Below are positions 25,047 to 33,587 of a stretch of DNA of 64,000 nt, piece by piece. A program made the translations under genes and the position numbers. The notes beneath the pieces are model-generated. The model did no database searches. It was not told where the DNA came from and was given only the letters and a program-made list of their open reading frames with translations. This stretch comes from an uncultured Clostridia bacterium (GTDB lineage: Bacteria > Bacillota > Clostridia > Christensenellales > Borkfalkiaceae): positions 9,890 to 73,889 of the forward strand of contig CAKQME010000013.1 in assembly GCA_934254815.1 (NCBI GenBank), in the 5' to 3' direction. Position 1 is the first letter of the stretch; each line of letters starts with the position of its first letter.

Positions 25047-26426
25047 ATGGAATATCGTATAGAAAAAGACACTATGGGCGAGGTAAAAGTTCCCGCCGAT
25101 AAATATTGGGGCGCGCAGACCGAAAGAAGTTTCGAAAATTTTAAAATCGGCGGCGAAATAATGCCAAGAGAAATTACGCACGCTTTCGGCATACTTAAAA
25201 AAGCGGCGGCAATCGCCAATTATAATTTAGGAAAACTCCCCGAAAACAAGTTAAAGGCGATATCCGAAGTATGCGACGAAGTTATTTCGGGTAAGCTTAA
25301 CGAGCATTTCCCTCTTGTAGTCTGGCAGACAGGCAGCGGAACACAGTCGAACATGAACGCCAACGAGGTAATTGCCCACAGAGGTAACGAACTTGCAGGG
25401 GAAAAATTGCTTCACCCGAACGACGATATAAATAAAAGTCAGAGTTCGAACGATACGTTCCCGACGGCTATGCACATTGCTGCGGTTATCGCGATAGAGG
25501 ATAAACTTTTTCCCGCAATGGATAAACTTACCGCTACGTTTAAGCGTCTTGAAGAAGAAAACGAGGGTATCGTAAAGAGCGGAAGAACTCATCTGCAGGA
25601 TGCCGTTCCCATAGCTTTCTCGCAGGAGATAAGCGGTTGGCGCGTTATGCTCGAAAAGACGAAAGAGCAACTCGGTCTGGCGTTGAAAGGGCTTAAAGAG
25701 CTTGCGCTCGGCGGCACTGCCGTTGGAACGGGGCTTAACGCTCCCGTAGGTTTCGACGAAGAGGTCGCAAAGCAGGTAGGGATACTTACAGGTAAAGATT
25801 TCAGAACAGCCGAGAACAAATTTCATGCGCTTACGTCTAAAGATGCTATAGTGTTTGCTCATGGAGCGATGAAAGCTCTCGCCTGCAATTTAATGAAAAT
25901 TGCCAATGACGTGAGATGGTTAGCCTCCGGTCCTCGCGACGGTTTAGGCGAAATATTCATTCCCGAAAACGAACCGGGGTCGTCGATTATGCCCGGCAAG
26001 GTAAATCCCACTCAGTGTGAATCTCTCACGATGGTCGCCGTTCAGGTAATGGGTAACGACGTGGCTGTTACGGTCGGCGCGTCGCAGGGGAATTTCGAAC
26101 TCAACGTATTCATGCCCGTAATAGCATATAATTTTCTTCAGTCGGCAAAACTTCTTGCCGAGGGAATACTTTCTTTCGAAGCTCACTGCGCTTGCGGAAT
26201 AAAGGCTAATAAAGAAAAAATGGCGCATAATCTTCATAATTCTCTTATGTTAGTCACCGCGCTTAATCCTTATATAGGGTATGAGAATGCCGCAAAGACC
26301 GCTAAGAAAGCATTCAAAGAAAATATATCATTAAAAGAGGCATGCATCGCGTTAGGATTTTTAACGGCTGAGAAGTTCGACGAGGTATTCCACCCCGAAG
26401 AAATGGCATATCCGCATAAAAAGTAA
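25047..26426 (+). CDS. fumC: Fumarate hydratase class II
   Basis: A 459-residue iron-independent fumarase of the fumarase/aspartase superfamily. It carries the family's three conserved regions: GSGTQSNMNANEV, the catalytic TSSNDTFPTA-like segment (SQSSNDTFPTAMH), and the signature GSSIMPGKVNPTQCE with the mobile-loop Ser. It interconverts malate and fumarate. It follows malate dehydrogenase by 20 bases and so would feed fumarate to the FrdAB pair encoded in the same operon. The length is normal. Confidence 0.95.
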   Translation: MEYRIEKDTMGEVKVPADKYWGAQTERSFENFKIGGEIMPREITHAFGILKKAAAIANYNLGKLPENKLKAISEVCDEVISGKLNEHFPLVVWQTGSGTQSNMNANEVIAHRGNELAGEKLLHPNDDINKSQSSNDTFPTAMHIAAVIAIEDKLFPAMDKLTATFKRLEEENEGIVKSGRTHLQDAVPIAFSQEISGWRVMLEKTKEQLGLALKGLKELALGGTAVGTGLNAPVGFDEEVAKQVGILTGKDFRTAENKFHALTSKDAIVFAHGAMKALACNLMKIANDVRWLASGPRDGLGEIFIPENEPGSSIMPGKVNPTQCESLTMVAVQVMGNDVAVTVGASQGNFELNVFMPVIAYNFLQSAKLLAEGILSFEAHCACGIKANKEKMAHNLHNSLMLVTALNPYIGYENAAKTAKKAFKENISLKEACIALGFLTAEKFDEVFHPEEMAYPHKK

Positions 26427-26436
26427 GGAAAGCGAA

Positions 26437-27222
26437 ATGAAGATAAGTTATTATCCCGGTTGTACGCTTAAAACTCAGGCAAAAGAACTCGATAATTATG
26501 CGAGAGTTTCGGCCGCGGCTTTAGGCGTGGAAATGGAAGAAATAGAAAATTGGCAATGTTGCGGAGCGGTTTATCCCACCGCCCGCGACGAGATCGCCAC
26601 TAAATTGTCGGCTGTACGCGCGCTGGATTACGCAAAGCATAACGGCGGTAGATTACTCACGCTTTGTTCTGCATGCCATAACGTTATAAAGCGCGTCAAC
26701 GACGATATGAAAAACGACGAAAACATACGTTTCAAAGCGAATAATTATCTTAAACTCGATGAACCTTACAGCGGAGAAACTCAAGTAATTCACTATATCG
26801 AAATGCTCAGGGATATTGTCGGGTTTGACGAGATAGCAAAAAAAGTCGTAAAACCGATAAATAAAAAAATCGGAGCATATTATGGTTGTCTGTTGCTTCG
26901 TCCGAGTAAAGTTATGGCTTTCGATAAACCGGAAAATCCGACCGTACTCGAAGATTTTATAAAGGCTATCGGCGGTCAACCTGTCAAGTATGCGATGCGT
27001 AACGAGTGTTGCGGCGCGTATGTCGGGATGAAAGACGAGAATTTACCGAAAAAGAGAAGCGAAAAGATAATAGAAAACGCGAATGAAAACGGCGCGGAAG
27101 AAATAGTTACGGCTTGCCCGCTCTGCTATTATAATTTAAAGCGAAATAGCGGCGATAAGGCGAATATCGTATATTTCACAGAACTTTTAGCCGAAGCTTT
27201 GGGGGTGAAGAACAATGGATAA
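26437..27222 (+). CDS. hdrB: Heterodisulfide reductase subunit B (HdrB)-like protein
   Basis: A 261-residue protein with two CCG domains. The first has Cys9, Cys41-Cys42 and Cys77-x2-Cys80, giving the C-x31-CC-x34-C-x2-C pattern. The second has YYGCLLLRP, NECCGAYVG and ACPLCYYNL. In HdrB these bind unusual non-cubane [4Fe-4S] clusters that reduce a disulfide. In a bacterium without coenzymes M and B the acceptor must differ; here a small dithiol or direct transfer to FrdAB is possible. It overlaps the HdrC start by 8 bases. Confidence 0.9.
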   Translation: MKISYYPGCTLKTQAKELDNYARVSAAALGVEMEEIENWQCCGAVYPTARDEIATKLSAVRALDYAKHNGGRLLTLCSACHNVIKRVNDDMKNDENIRFKANNYLKLDEPYSGETQVIHYIEMLRDIVGFDEIAKKVVKPINKKIGAYYGCLLLRPSKVMAFDKPENPTVLEDFIKAIGGQPVKYAMRNECCGAYVGMKDENLPKKRSEKIIENANENGAEEIVTACPLCYYNLKRNSGDKANIVYFTELLAEALGVKNNG

Positions 27223-27601
27223 ACTCGAAGTTCAAGAGCAGATTATCCGTATTTCCGGCACAGACGTAAGAAAATGTATGAAGTGCGGAAAGTGTTCCGG
27301 CAGATGCCCCGCTTATAAAGAAATGGATATAAAGCCGCATCAGTTTGTGTCGTATATCGCTAAAGGTAAAACAGATAAATTGCTTGCGAGCAAAGCTATA
27401 TGGCATTGCCTTTCGTGTATGGCTTGCGTCGAGCGTTGCCCAAGGGGGGTAGCTCCGCAGGGCGTAGTCGAAGCGGTAAGACAGACGGTTATAAGAGCTC
27501 AGGGCGGAAACGGTCTTAAAGCGGAAGATATTCCGCCGATAGTCGACGAATTCATTCCTCAGCAACTTTTAGTAAGCGCATATCGCAAGTATAATAAATA
27601 A
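27215..27601 (+). CDS. hdrC: Heterodisulfide reductase subunit C (HdrC)-like ferredoxin
   Basis: A 128-residue protein with two [4Fe-4S] motifs, CMKCGKCSGRCP (near residue 22) and CLSCMACVERCP (near residue 67), and the HdrC-type helix RGVAPQGVVEAVRQTV between and after them. HdrC carries electrons from HdrA to HdrB. The gene overlaps hdrB and is followed by hdrA after 13 bases, in the order B-C-A. Confidence 0.92.
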   Translation: MDKLEVQEQIIRISGTDVRKCMKCGKCSGRCPAYKEMDIKPHQFVSYIAKGKTDKLLASKAIWHCLSCMACVERCPRGVAPQGVVEAVRQTVIRAQGGNGLKAEDIPPIVDEFIPQQLLVSAYRKYNK

Positions 27602-27614
27602 GAGAGAAAAACAA

Positions 27615-29606
27615 ATGCAGAAAATCGGAGTATTTATTTGTTGGTGCGGAAGCAACATCGCCGCGACGGTAGACGTTCAGAAATTATCGGCTTTGATAAA
27701 AGCCGAGCCGGGCGTGGTATATTCCGCAGACTATCAATATATGTGTTCGGAAAACGGACAGCAACTCATTAAAAACGCGATAAAAGAATACGGTTTGAAC
27801 GGGATAGTCATCGGATCCTGTTCTCCGAGAATGCACGAGGCTACGTTCAGGAAAGCCGCGGAGAGTATGGGGTTGAATCCTTATATGGTCGAAGTCGCAA
27901 ATCTTCGCGAACAATGCTCCTGGATACATAAGGATAAAGACGAAGCTACGGAAAAAGCACTTATTCTTCTTCGTACCGCTATCGCAAAAGTAAGACTCGA
28001 CGCGCCTTTGACGGCAGGCGAAAGCCCCGTTGTAAAACGCGCGCTGGTAATCGGCGGCGGTATTGCGGGTATTCAGGCTGCGCTCGATATAGCAGAAGCG
28101 GGTTTCCCCGTAGATATAGTCGAGAAGAATCCGACTATCGGCGGAAGAATGGCGCAGCTCGATAAAACGTTCCCTACGCTCGACTGTTCGGCTTGTATTT
28201 TAACGCCTAAAATGGTTGATTGCGCGCAGAGCGATAAAATAGACATACTTTCTTATTCTGAAGTAGAAGACGTTAAGGGCTTCGTCGGAAATTTCAAAGT
28301 TAAAATCAGAAGAAAGGCGAGGTACGTCGACGAGACTAAATGTACGGGCTGTAAAGTGTGTATGGAAAAATGTCCGTCGAGAAAAGGTCTTAACGAGTTC
28401 AATATGAATCTCAATAACCGTACTGCTATATATATACCGTTCGCGCAGGCAATTCCTAACGTTGCGGTCATCGACCCTGAGCAGTGCCTTAAGCTCAGAA
28501 CGGGTAAATGCGGAGTTTGTCAGAAATTCTGTGGCGCGGGCGCAATAAATTACGAGATGAAAGACGAATTCGTTGAGAGAGAATACGGCGCGATAGTAGT
28601 CGCAACAGGCTTTAAACCTATAGACGTCGCTCCTTTCAACGAATACGGTTATCTCGACAATAAAGACGTTATAACTTCGCTCGAACTCGAAAGACTTATG
28701 AACGCAGCGGGACCGACAAACGGTGTGCTGCTTCGTCCGTCAGATAATACGCATCCTAAGGTTATAACCTTTATACAGTGCGTAGGTTCGAGAGATACTT
28801 CGGGTTGCGGAAAACCTTACTGCTCTAAGATATGTTGTATGTATACCGCAAAACACGCTATGCTTATCCGTGAAAAATATCCCGATACCGAAGTTCACGT
28901 TTTCTATATAGACGTGAGAACGCCGGGTAAAAATTACGACGAATTTTATCGTCGCGCGGTCGAGCAGTACGGAGTTGACTATATTAAAGGTATGGTTGGC
29001 AAAGTCTGGAACGAAAACGGCAAACTTATGGTTCAGGGGTCGGATCTTATCGAAAACGAACAGGTGGTTATTCCGTCGGATTTAGTCGTTCTGGCTGCAG
29101 CAATCGAACCTGAGCCGTCGGTAAGAAAAATCGCTACGCTGTTGACCGCCAGTATCGACACAAATAATTTCATGAACGAGTCTCATCCCAAATTAAGACC
29201 CGTGGAAAGTCCTACTGCGGGCGTATATCTCGCGGGCGTATGTCAGGGGCCGAAAGATATTCCAGAAACTGTTTCACAGGCTTCGGCTTGCGCAGCTAAA
29301 GTAATAGGGTTGCTTGTTAAGGACCATTTAAAGACTAACCCGTGCGTGGCTCATTCTAACGAGATGATGTGTAACGGTTGTTCGCAATGCGCTAACGTAT
29401 GCGCTTACGGGGCTATAACTTATGTAGATAAGGAATTCCGTTTAGGCGGAGGAAAAACCGAAGTGAGAAGAGTTGCTTCCGTTAATCCGGCTGTATGTCA
29501 GGGATGCGGAGCGTGTACGGTTACTTGTCCGTCGGGAGCTATGGACCTTTCGGGATTCAGTTCCGGTCAGATTTTGTCGGAGGTCGAAGCGATATGCAAG
29601 AGATAA
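27615..29606 (+). CDS. hdrA: Heterodisulfide reductase subunit A (HdrA), flavin-bifurcating subunit
   Basis: A 663-residue FAD and iron-sulfur protein. The N-terminal domain begins GVFICWCGSNIAATVDV. The FAD-binding motif is VIGGGIAGIQAALDIAEAG (near residue 145). CTGCKVCMEKCP lies near residue 237, further cysteines follow in the middle, and a C-terminal pair of [4Fe-4S] motifs reads CNGCSQCANVC and CQGCGACTVTCP. HdrA splits electron pairs at its FAD, one electron going to low-potential ferredoxin and one to HdrBC. It is the core of the proposed bifurcating complex. The next gene begins inside its last codons. Confidence 0.95.
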   Translation: MQKIGVFICWCGSNIAATVDVQKLSALIKAEPGVVYSADYQYMCSENGQQLIKNAIKEYGLNGIVIGSCSPRMHEATFRKAAESMGLNPYMVEVANLREQCSWIHKDKDEATEKALILLRTAIAKVRLDAPLTAGESPVVKRALVIGGGIAGIQAALDIAEAGFPVDIVEKNPTIGGRMAQLDKTFPTLDCSACILTPKMVDCAQSDKIDILSYSEVEDVKGFVGNFKVKIRRKARYVDETKCTGCKVCMEKCPSRKGLNEFNMNLNNRTAIYIPFAQAIPNVAVIDPEQCLKLRTGKCGVCQKFCGAGAINYEMKDEFVEREYGAIVVATGFKPIDVAPFNEYGYLDNKDVITSLELERLMNAAGPTNGVLLRPSDNTHPKVITFIQCVGSRDTSGCGKPYCSKICCMYTAKHAMLIREKYPDTEVHVFYIDVRTPGKNYDEFYRRAVEQYGVDYIKGMVGKVWNENGKLMVQGSDLIENEQVVIPSDLVVLAAAIEPEPSVRKIATLLTASIDTNNFMNESHPKLRPVESPTAGVYLAGVCQGPKDIPETVSQASACAAKVIGLLVKDHLKTNPCVAHSNEMMCNGCSQCANVCAYGAITYVDKEFRLGGGKTEVRRVASVNPAVCQGCGACTVTCPSGAMDLSGFSSGQILSEVEAICKR

Positions 29607-30052
29607 TCGAAAAAAACGAAAATAAAGAATTTACGCCTAATATAGTAGCGTTTTGTTGTAACTGGTGTTCATATGCGGGCGCGGATCTTGCGGGGTCGAG
29701 CAGACTTTCCTATCCTGCAAACGTAAAGATTATAAGAGTCCCATGTTCGTGCAGAGTAAACCCCACGTTTGTTCTTAAAGCGTTTCAGCGCGGGACGGAC
29801 GGTGTGATACTTTGCGGATGTCATCCCGGCGATTGTCATTATGTTACAGGTAATTATTATACAAGAAGAAGAATGGCGTTGTTGTTCAGCTTTCTCGATT
29901 ATTTAGGTATCGAGAAAGAGAGAACCCGCGTGGAGTGGGTTTCCGCAGCCGAGGGCGCAAAATTCTCCGCCGTAATGAACGATTTCGTCAAGCAGGTAAC
30001 GGCTCTGGGTGAAAATAAGAGATTGCAGGATCTCAGGGTAAAGGGGGAGTAA
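29594..30052 (+). CDS. mvhD: MvhD/FlxD-like iron-sulfur linker subunit
   Basis: A 152-residue protein of the MvhD family (delta subunit of methyl-viologen hydrogenase). It has the conserved Cys pattern: CCNWCSYAGAD, VPCSCRVNP and CGCHPGDCHY. MvhD passes electrons from a hydrogenase or a NADH dehydrogenase module to HdrA. I take the ATG at 29594 as the start because GGAGG lies 10 bases upstream and the family begins here; the longer frame would overlap hdrA heavily. It overlaps the hdrA stop by 13 bases. Confidence 0.9.
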   Translation: MQEIIEKNENKEFTPNIVAFCCNWCSYAGADLAGSSRLSYPANVKIIRVPCSCRVNPTFVLKAFQRGTDGVILCGCHPGDCHYVTGNYYTRRRMALLFSFLDYLGIEKERTRVEWVSAAEGAKFSAVMNDFVKQVTALGENKRLQDLRVKGE

Positions 30053-30055
30053 ACG

Positions 30056-31039
30056 ATGACCGAACTCGAAAAAGCATTGATTGAAAAAGCCAAAGAGTTA
30101 CTCGGCGGCGGTGAAATAAAAAGAGTAGTCGGCTGGGTTAAAGGCGAATTTATTCACGACCCCAGCCCCGCCACGTTTGAAAACGAAGAACAACTTCGGA
30201 ATTTCGTATATAATGATTTCTGTGGCGCGAATCTTTCGAAATATCTTATAAACGTCTCTAAAAAAGAGGGGAAAACGGCGGTATTTTTAAAGCCTTGCGA
30301 CACTTATAGTTTCAACGAGCTTGTAAAAGAACATAGAATAGACCGCGAAAAAGTTTACGTTATAGGTGTGGAGTGTCAAGGTAAACTCGACAACTTCAAA
30401 ATCGAAAAGCTCGGCGCAAGCTCGGTAGAAAACGAGCATTATGAAAGCGATAAGGCGGTTTTCGATACTTTATATGGTAAAGCCGTTTTCGATAAAAAAG
30501 CCGTTTTACTTGAAAAATGCTTAACCTGTAAAGGTAAGAAATTCGTTGTTGCGGACGAAACTATAGTTCTTAACGAAATGGAAGAAACTGCGGACGACAG
30601 GTTTTCTAAAGTCAGAGAATTAGAAGCGATGACTGCAGACGAAAGATTTGCATTTTGGAAAGGCGAACTGTCGAGATGTATCCGTTGTAATGCGTGCAGA
30701 AACGTCTGCCCGGCGTGTTCGTGTTTAAAGTGTGTGTTCGATAACCCTAAATCGGGTGTTGCGGCAAAGGCTAACGACGATAGTTTCGAAGAGCAGTGTT
30801 ACCACATTATAAGGGCGTTTCACGTTGCGGGTCGTTGCACAGACTGCGGCGAATGCTCAAGGGTTTGTCCCGAACGTATACCGCTTCATCTGCTTAACAG
30901 AAAATTCATTAAAGATATCGATACTCTGTACGGTGATTTTCAGGCGGGAGAGGAAAGCGAGGGCAAAACTCCGCTTACGTCATTTACAACTGACGATACC
31001 GACCCGAATAACGCTGTAACGCTTGCGGAGGGCAAATAA
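30056..31039 (+). CDS. FlxC-like iron-sulfur subunit of the Flx module
   Basis: A 327-residue protein. The N-terminal half resembles FrhB-like electron-transfer domains (KPCDTYSFNELVKEHRI, YVIGVECQGKLD) and includes a lone CLTC. The C-terminal half has two ferredoxin motifs, CIRCNACRNVCP (followed by CSCLKC) and CTDCGECSRVCP. It matches one of the iron-sulfur subunits of the FlxABCD NADH dehydrogenase module, which accompanies HdrABC in sulfate reducers and clostridia. Assignment as FlxC and not FlxB rests on gene order and is tentative. It starts 3 bases after mvhD. Confidence 0.75.
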   Translation: MTELEKALIEKAKELLGGGEIKRVVGWVKGEFIHDPSPATFENEEQLRNFVYNDFCGANLSKYLINVSKKEGKTAVFLKPCDTYSFNELVKEHRIDREKVYVIGVECQGKLDNFKIEKLGASSVENEHYESDKAVFDTLYGKAVFDKKAVLLEKCLTCKGKKFVVADETIVLNEMEETADDRFSKVRELEAMTADERFAFWKGELSRCIRCNACRNVCPACSCLKCVFDNPKSGVAAKANDDSFEEQCYHIIRAFHVAGRCTDCGECSRVCPERIPLHLLNRKFIKDIDTLYGDFQAGEESEGKTPLTSFTTDDTDPNNAVTLAEGK

Positions 31040-31040
31040 A

Positions 31041-32063
31041 ATGATAAAAATTCAAAGAAATAAACTAAAAGAATTTTTTGACGCGATATCCGCCGAAATG
31101 CCGCTGTTTATGCCGCTTAAAAACGGCGAACAGACAAATTACGGTTGTTATGGAGATGGTAGCGAATTTGATCTCGATACGTTAAAAACCGTTAAATCGC
31201 CAAAAGATGTATTCTTTCCGCAGAGCGAAAATATGATGAAGTTTCGCACAGAGGGAAAGAAACTCGAAATAGTCGATATCCGAAGCGAAAAGCAACCTTT
31301 CGTGCTGTTCGGCGTAAGGGCTTGCGATTATAAAGCTTTCACTGTGCTTGATAATGTATTTTTAAGCGATCCCGTCGATACTTATTATAAAGCGAGAAGA
31401 GAAGCGGGCATAATATTCACGTTGGCTTGCGGTAAACCGCAGGAAAGTTGTTTCTGTACGGTGTTCGGTATAGACGCAACGGCTCCGCAAGGAGACGCGA
31501 CTTGTTGGATAGACGATAATTATCTTTATATAAAAGCAAATACCGAAAAAGGCGAGCAGGTACTTGCACTCGGTAAATTATCGGAAGAACAGACGGACGA
31601 TAAAGCCGTTGAGAAACTGAACGATGCAACAAGGGAAATTCTTGATAAATTGCCGTTCGCGCATCTCGATATATCGCGCTTTAAACCCGAAAACCTTAAC
31701 GAGCTTTTCAACTTGCCTGTCTGGAACGAACTTTCCGAAGCTTGTCTCGGTTGCGGCGCATGTACTTTCGTATGTCCGACCTGTCAATGTTTCGATATAA
31801 GAGATTTTAAGACAAATAAAGACATAGTGCGTTATCGTTGTTGGGATTCATGTATGTATTCCGATTTCACGCAGATGGCGGCGGTTAATCCGAGAACTAC
31901 TCAAATGCAGAGATACCGTCAGAGATTTATGCATAAACTCGTTTATTATCCGTCTCAATACGGAATGTACTCGTGCGTGGGTTGCGGAAGATGTGTAAAC
32001 AAATGTCCGCAACACCTTAATATAGTTAAAGTTATCAAAAAAATAGGGGGCGAGAACAAATGA
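31041..32063 (+). CDS. FlxB-like 4Fe-4S dicluster subunit of the Flx module
   Basis: A 340-residue protein similar to the beta subunits of sulfhydrogenase and anaerobic sulfite reductase (AsrA type). The N-terminal domain has FGVRACDYKAFTVLDNVF and SCFC. The C-terminal domain has CLGCGACTFVCPTCQCFDI and CVGCGRCVNKCP. It would pass electrons between the NAD(H)-binding flavoprotein next door and HdrA/MvhD. The ATG at 31041 is chosen because GGAGGG lies 8 bases upstream; an upstream start at 31023 would overlap the previous gene. The stop overlaps the next start by 4 bases. Confidence 0.78.
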   Translation: MIKIQRNKLKEFFDAISAEMPLFMPLKNGEQTNYGCYGDGSEFDLDTLKTVKSPKDVFFPQSENMMKFRTEGKKLEIVDIRSEKQPFVLFGVRACDYKAFTVLDNVFLSDPVDTYYKARREAGIIFTLACGKPQESCFCTVFGIDATAPQGDATCWIDDNYLYIKANTEKGEQVLALGKLSEEQTDDKAVEKLNDATREILDKLPFAHLDISRFKPENLNELFNLPVWNELSEACLGCGACTFVCPTCQCFDIRDFKTNKDIVRYRCWDSCMYSDFTQMAAVNPRTTQMQRYRQRFMHKLVYYPSQYGMYSCVGCGRCVNKCPQHLNIVKVIKKIGGENK

Positions 32064-32887
32064 TAAACGAAAATCTTATACCCCGTATCGGAGTTGTCAC
32101 CGATATAAGAAAAGATACTGCGGACGTCAAAACTTTCAGAGTCGTCGGCAGAGACGGTAAGAAACTCTTCGAACATATGCCGGGACAATGCGCCATGGTG
32201 TCTATACCCGGCGTAGGCGAGTGTATGTTTTCGATAACTTCTTCTCCTACCAATGAAGAATTTATGGAATTTTCCATAAAGAAGTGCGGTTGTGTAACAG
32301 AGGTTATTCATGCAATCGAAGAGGGGCAGGAAATAACCGTCAGAGGACCTTACGGTAAAAATTTCCCTGTCGAGGGCGATTTTAAGGGCAAAGATATGCT
32401 CTTTATCGCAGGCGGTATAGGTCTCGCTCCGCTCAGAAGCGTAATAAATTATATACGTCATTACCGTAAAAATTACGGTAAAGTAGTAGTCGTTTACGGT
32501 GCGAGAAGCAAAGACGATCTCGTCGATATCGAAGAGATTAAAAACGAATGGGAAAACGAACCTGATTTCGAGGTGTATCTCACTATCGACCGCCCGCAGG
32601 ACGGTTGGGACGGACACGTCGGTTTTGTTCCTGCTTATGTTAAAGAGCTGGGGTTAGATCCTACTATGACGGCTGTTTTATGCGGACCGCCGATAATGAT
32701 AAAATTCACTCTCGCAGGGCTTCTCGAACTCGGTTTTTCAAAAGAAAGAGTATATACTACGCTTGAACTTCGCATGAAATGCGGTATAGGTAAATGCGGA
32801 AGATGTAACGTGGGCGATAAGTTCGTTTGTAAAGACGGACCGGTTTTCAGAATGGACGAACTCGACGAGTTGCCTAACGAGTATTAA
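32060..32887 (+). CDS. FlxA-like FAD/NAD(P)H oxidoreductase subunit
   Basis: A 275-residue protein of the ferredoxin-NADP reductase superfamily, close to PyrK, sulfhydrogenase gamma and AsrB. It has an FAD-binding barrel with VSIPGVGECMFSITS, a NAD-binding part with FIAGGIGLAPLRSVINY and CGPPIMIKF, and a C-terminal [2Fe-2S] set CGIGKCGRCNVGDKFVC. It is the likely entry point for electrons from NADH. The gene overlaps the FlxB-like gene by 4 bases, and FrdB follows after 13 bases with its own AGAGGT ribosome site. Confidence 0.88.
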   Translation: MINENLIPRIGVVTDIRKDTADVKTFRVVGRDGKKLFEHMPGQCAMVSIPGVGECMFSITSSPTNEEFMEFSIKKCGCVTEVIHAIEEGQEITVRGPYGKNFPVEGDFKGKDMLFIAGGIGLAPLRSVINYIRHYRKNYGKVVVVYGARSKDDLVDIEEIKNEWENEPDFEVYLTIDRPQDGWDGHVGFVPAYVKELGLDPTMTAVLCGPPIMIKFTLAGLLELGFSKERVYTTLELRMKCGIGKCGRCNVGDKFVCKDGPVFRMDELDELPNEY

Positions 32888-32900
32888 GAAGAGGTAGAAC

Positions 32901-33575
32901 ATGGAAAATAAAGTAAACGTTTATTTTTTCGGTAAAAAATACGAAGTACCCGCAAGTCTTACCATAATGAAAGCTATGGAATATGCCGGTTATCGTCTGG
33001 TAAGAGGTTGCGGCTGTCGTAACGGTTTTTGCGGCGCGTGCGCTACCATATATCGTATAAAGGGTAAACAGGAATTAAAGACCTGTCTTGCGTGTCAGCA
33101 GCAGGTCGAAGAGGGAATGTACGTCGCTACGCTTCCTTTCTTCCCGCTTGTAAAACAGGTTTACGATATAGAAAAAATCAAGCCTACCGAGCAGATAATG
33201 ATGCAACTCTATCCCGAAATATACAGCTGTATAGGTTGTAATGCCTGCACAAAAGCATGCACTCAGGGGCTTAACGTTATGCAATATATAGCGTACGCTC
33301 AAAGGGGAGAGTATAAAAAATGCGCCGAAGAGAGTTTCGACTGCGTAATGTGCGGAGTTTGTTCTTCGCGTTGCCCTGCGGGCATATCGCATCCGCAAGT
33401 GGCGGAACTGGCCAGAAGACTTTACGGTAAATATCTCGCTCCCGAATGTAAGCATCTCGAAAAGAGAGTTTCCGAAATCGAACGCGGAGATTTTGTCAAA
33501 CTTATGGAAGATATTATGAATAAACCCATAGATGAGATGAAAGAACTGTATAATCACAGAGATATCGAGAAGTAA
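32901..33575 (+). CDS. frdB: Fumarate reductase iron-sulfur subunit (FrdB-like)
   Basis: A 224-residue protein with an N-terminal plant-type [2Fe-2S] domain (CGCRNGFCGACA, then CLAC) and two C-terminal ferredoxin-type motifs, CIGCNACTKAC and CVMCGVCSSRCP. This matches the SdhB/FrdB plan and the N-terminal half of thiol:fumarate reductase TfrB. The CCG half of TfrB is absent here and appears as the separate HdrB of the operon. No membrane anchor gene (frdC/frdD) follows, so the enzyme should be soluble. It would carry electrons to FrdA. Confidence 0.85.
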   Translation: MENKVNVYFFGKKYEVPASLTIMKAMEYAGYRLVRGCGCRNGFCGACATIYRIKGKQELKTCLACQQQVEEGMYVATLPFFPLVKQVYDIEKIKPTEQIMMQLYPEIYSCIGCNACTKACTQGLNVMQYIAYAQRGEYKKCAEESFDCVMCGVCSSRCPAGISHPQVAELARRLYGKYLAPECKHLEKRVSEIERGDFVKLMEDIMNKPIDEMKELYNHRDIEK

Positions 33576-33587
33576 GGAGGAGAGAAT

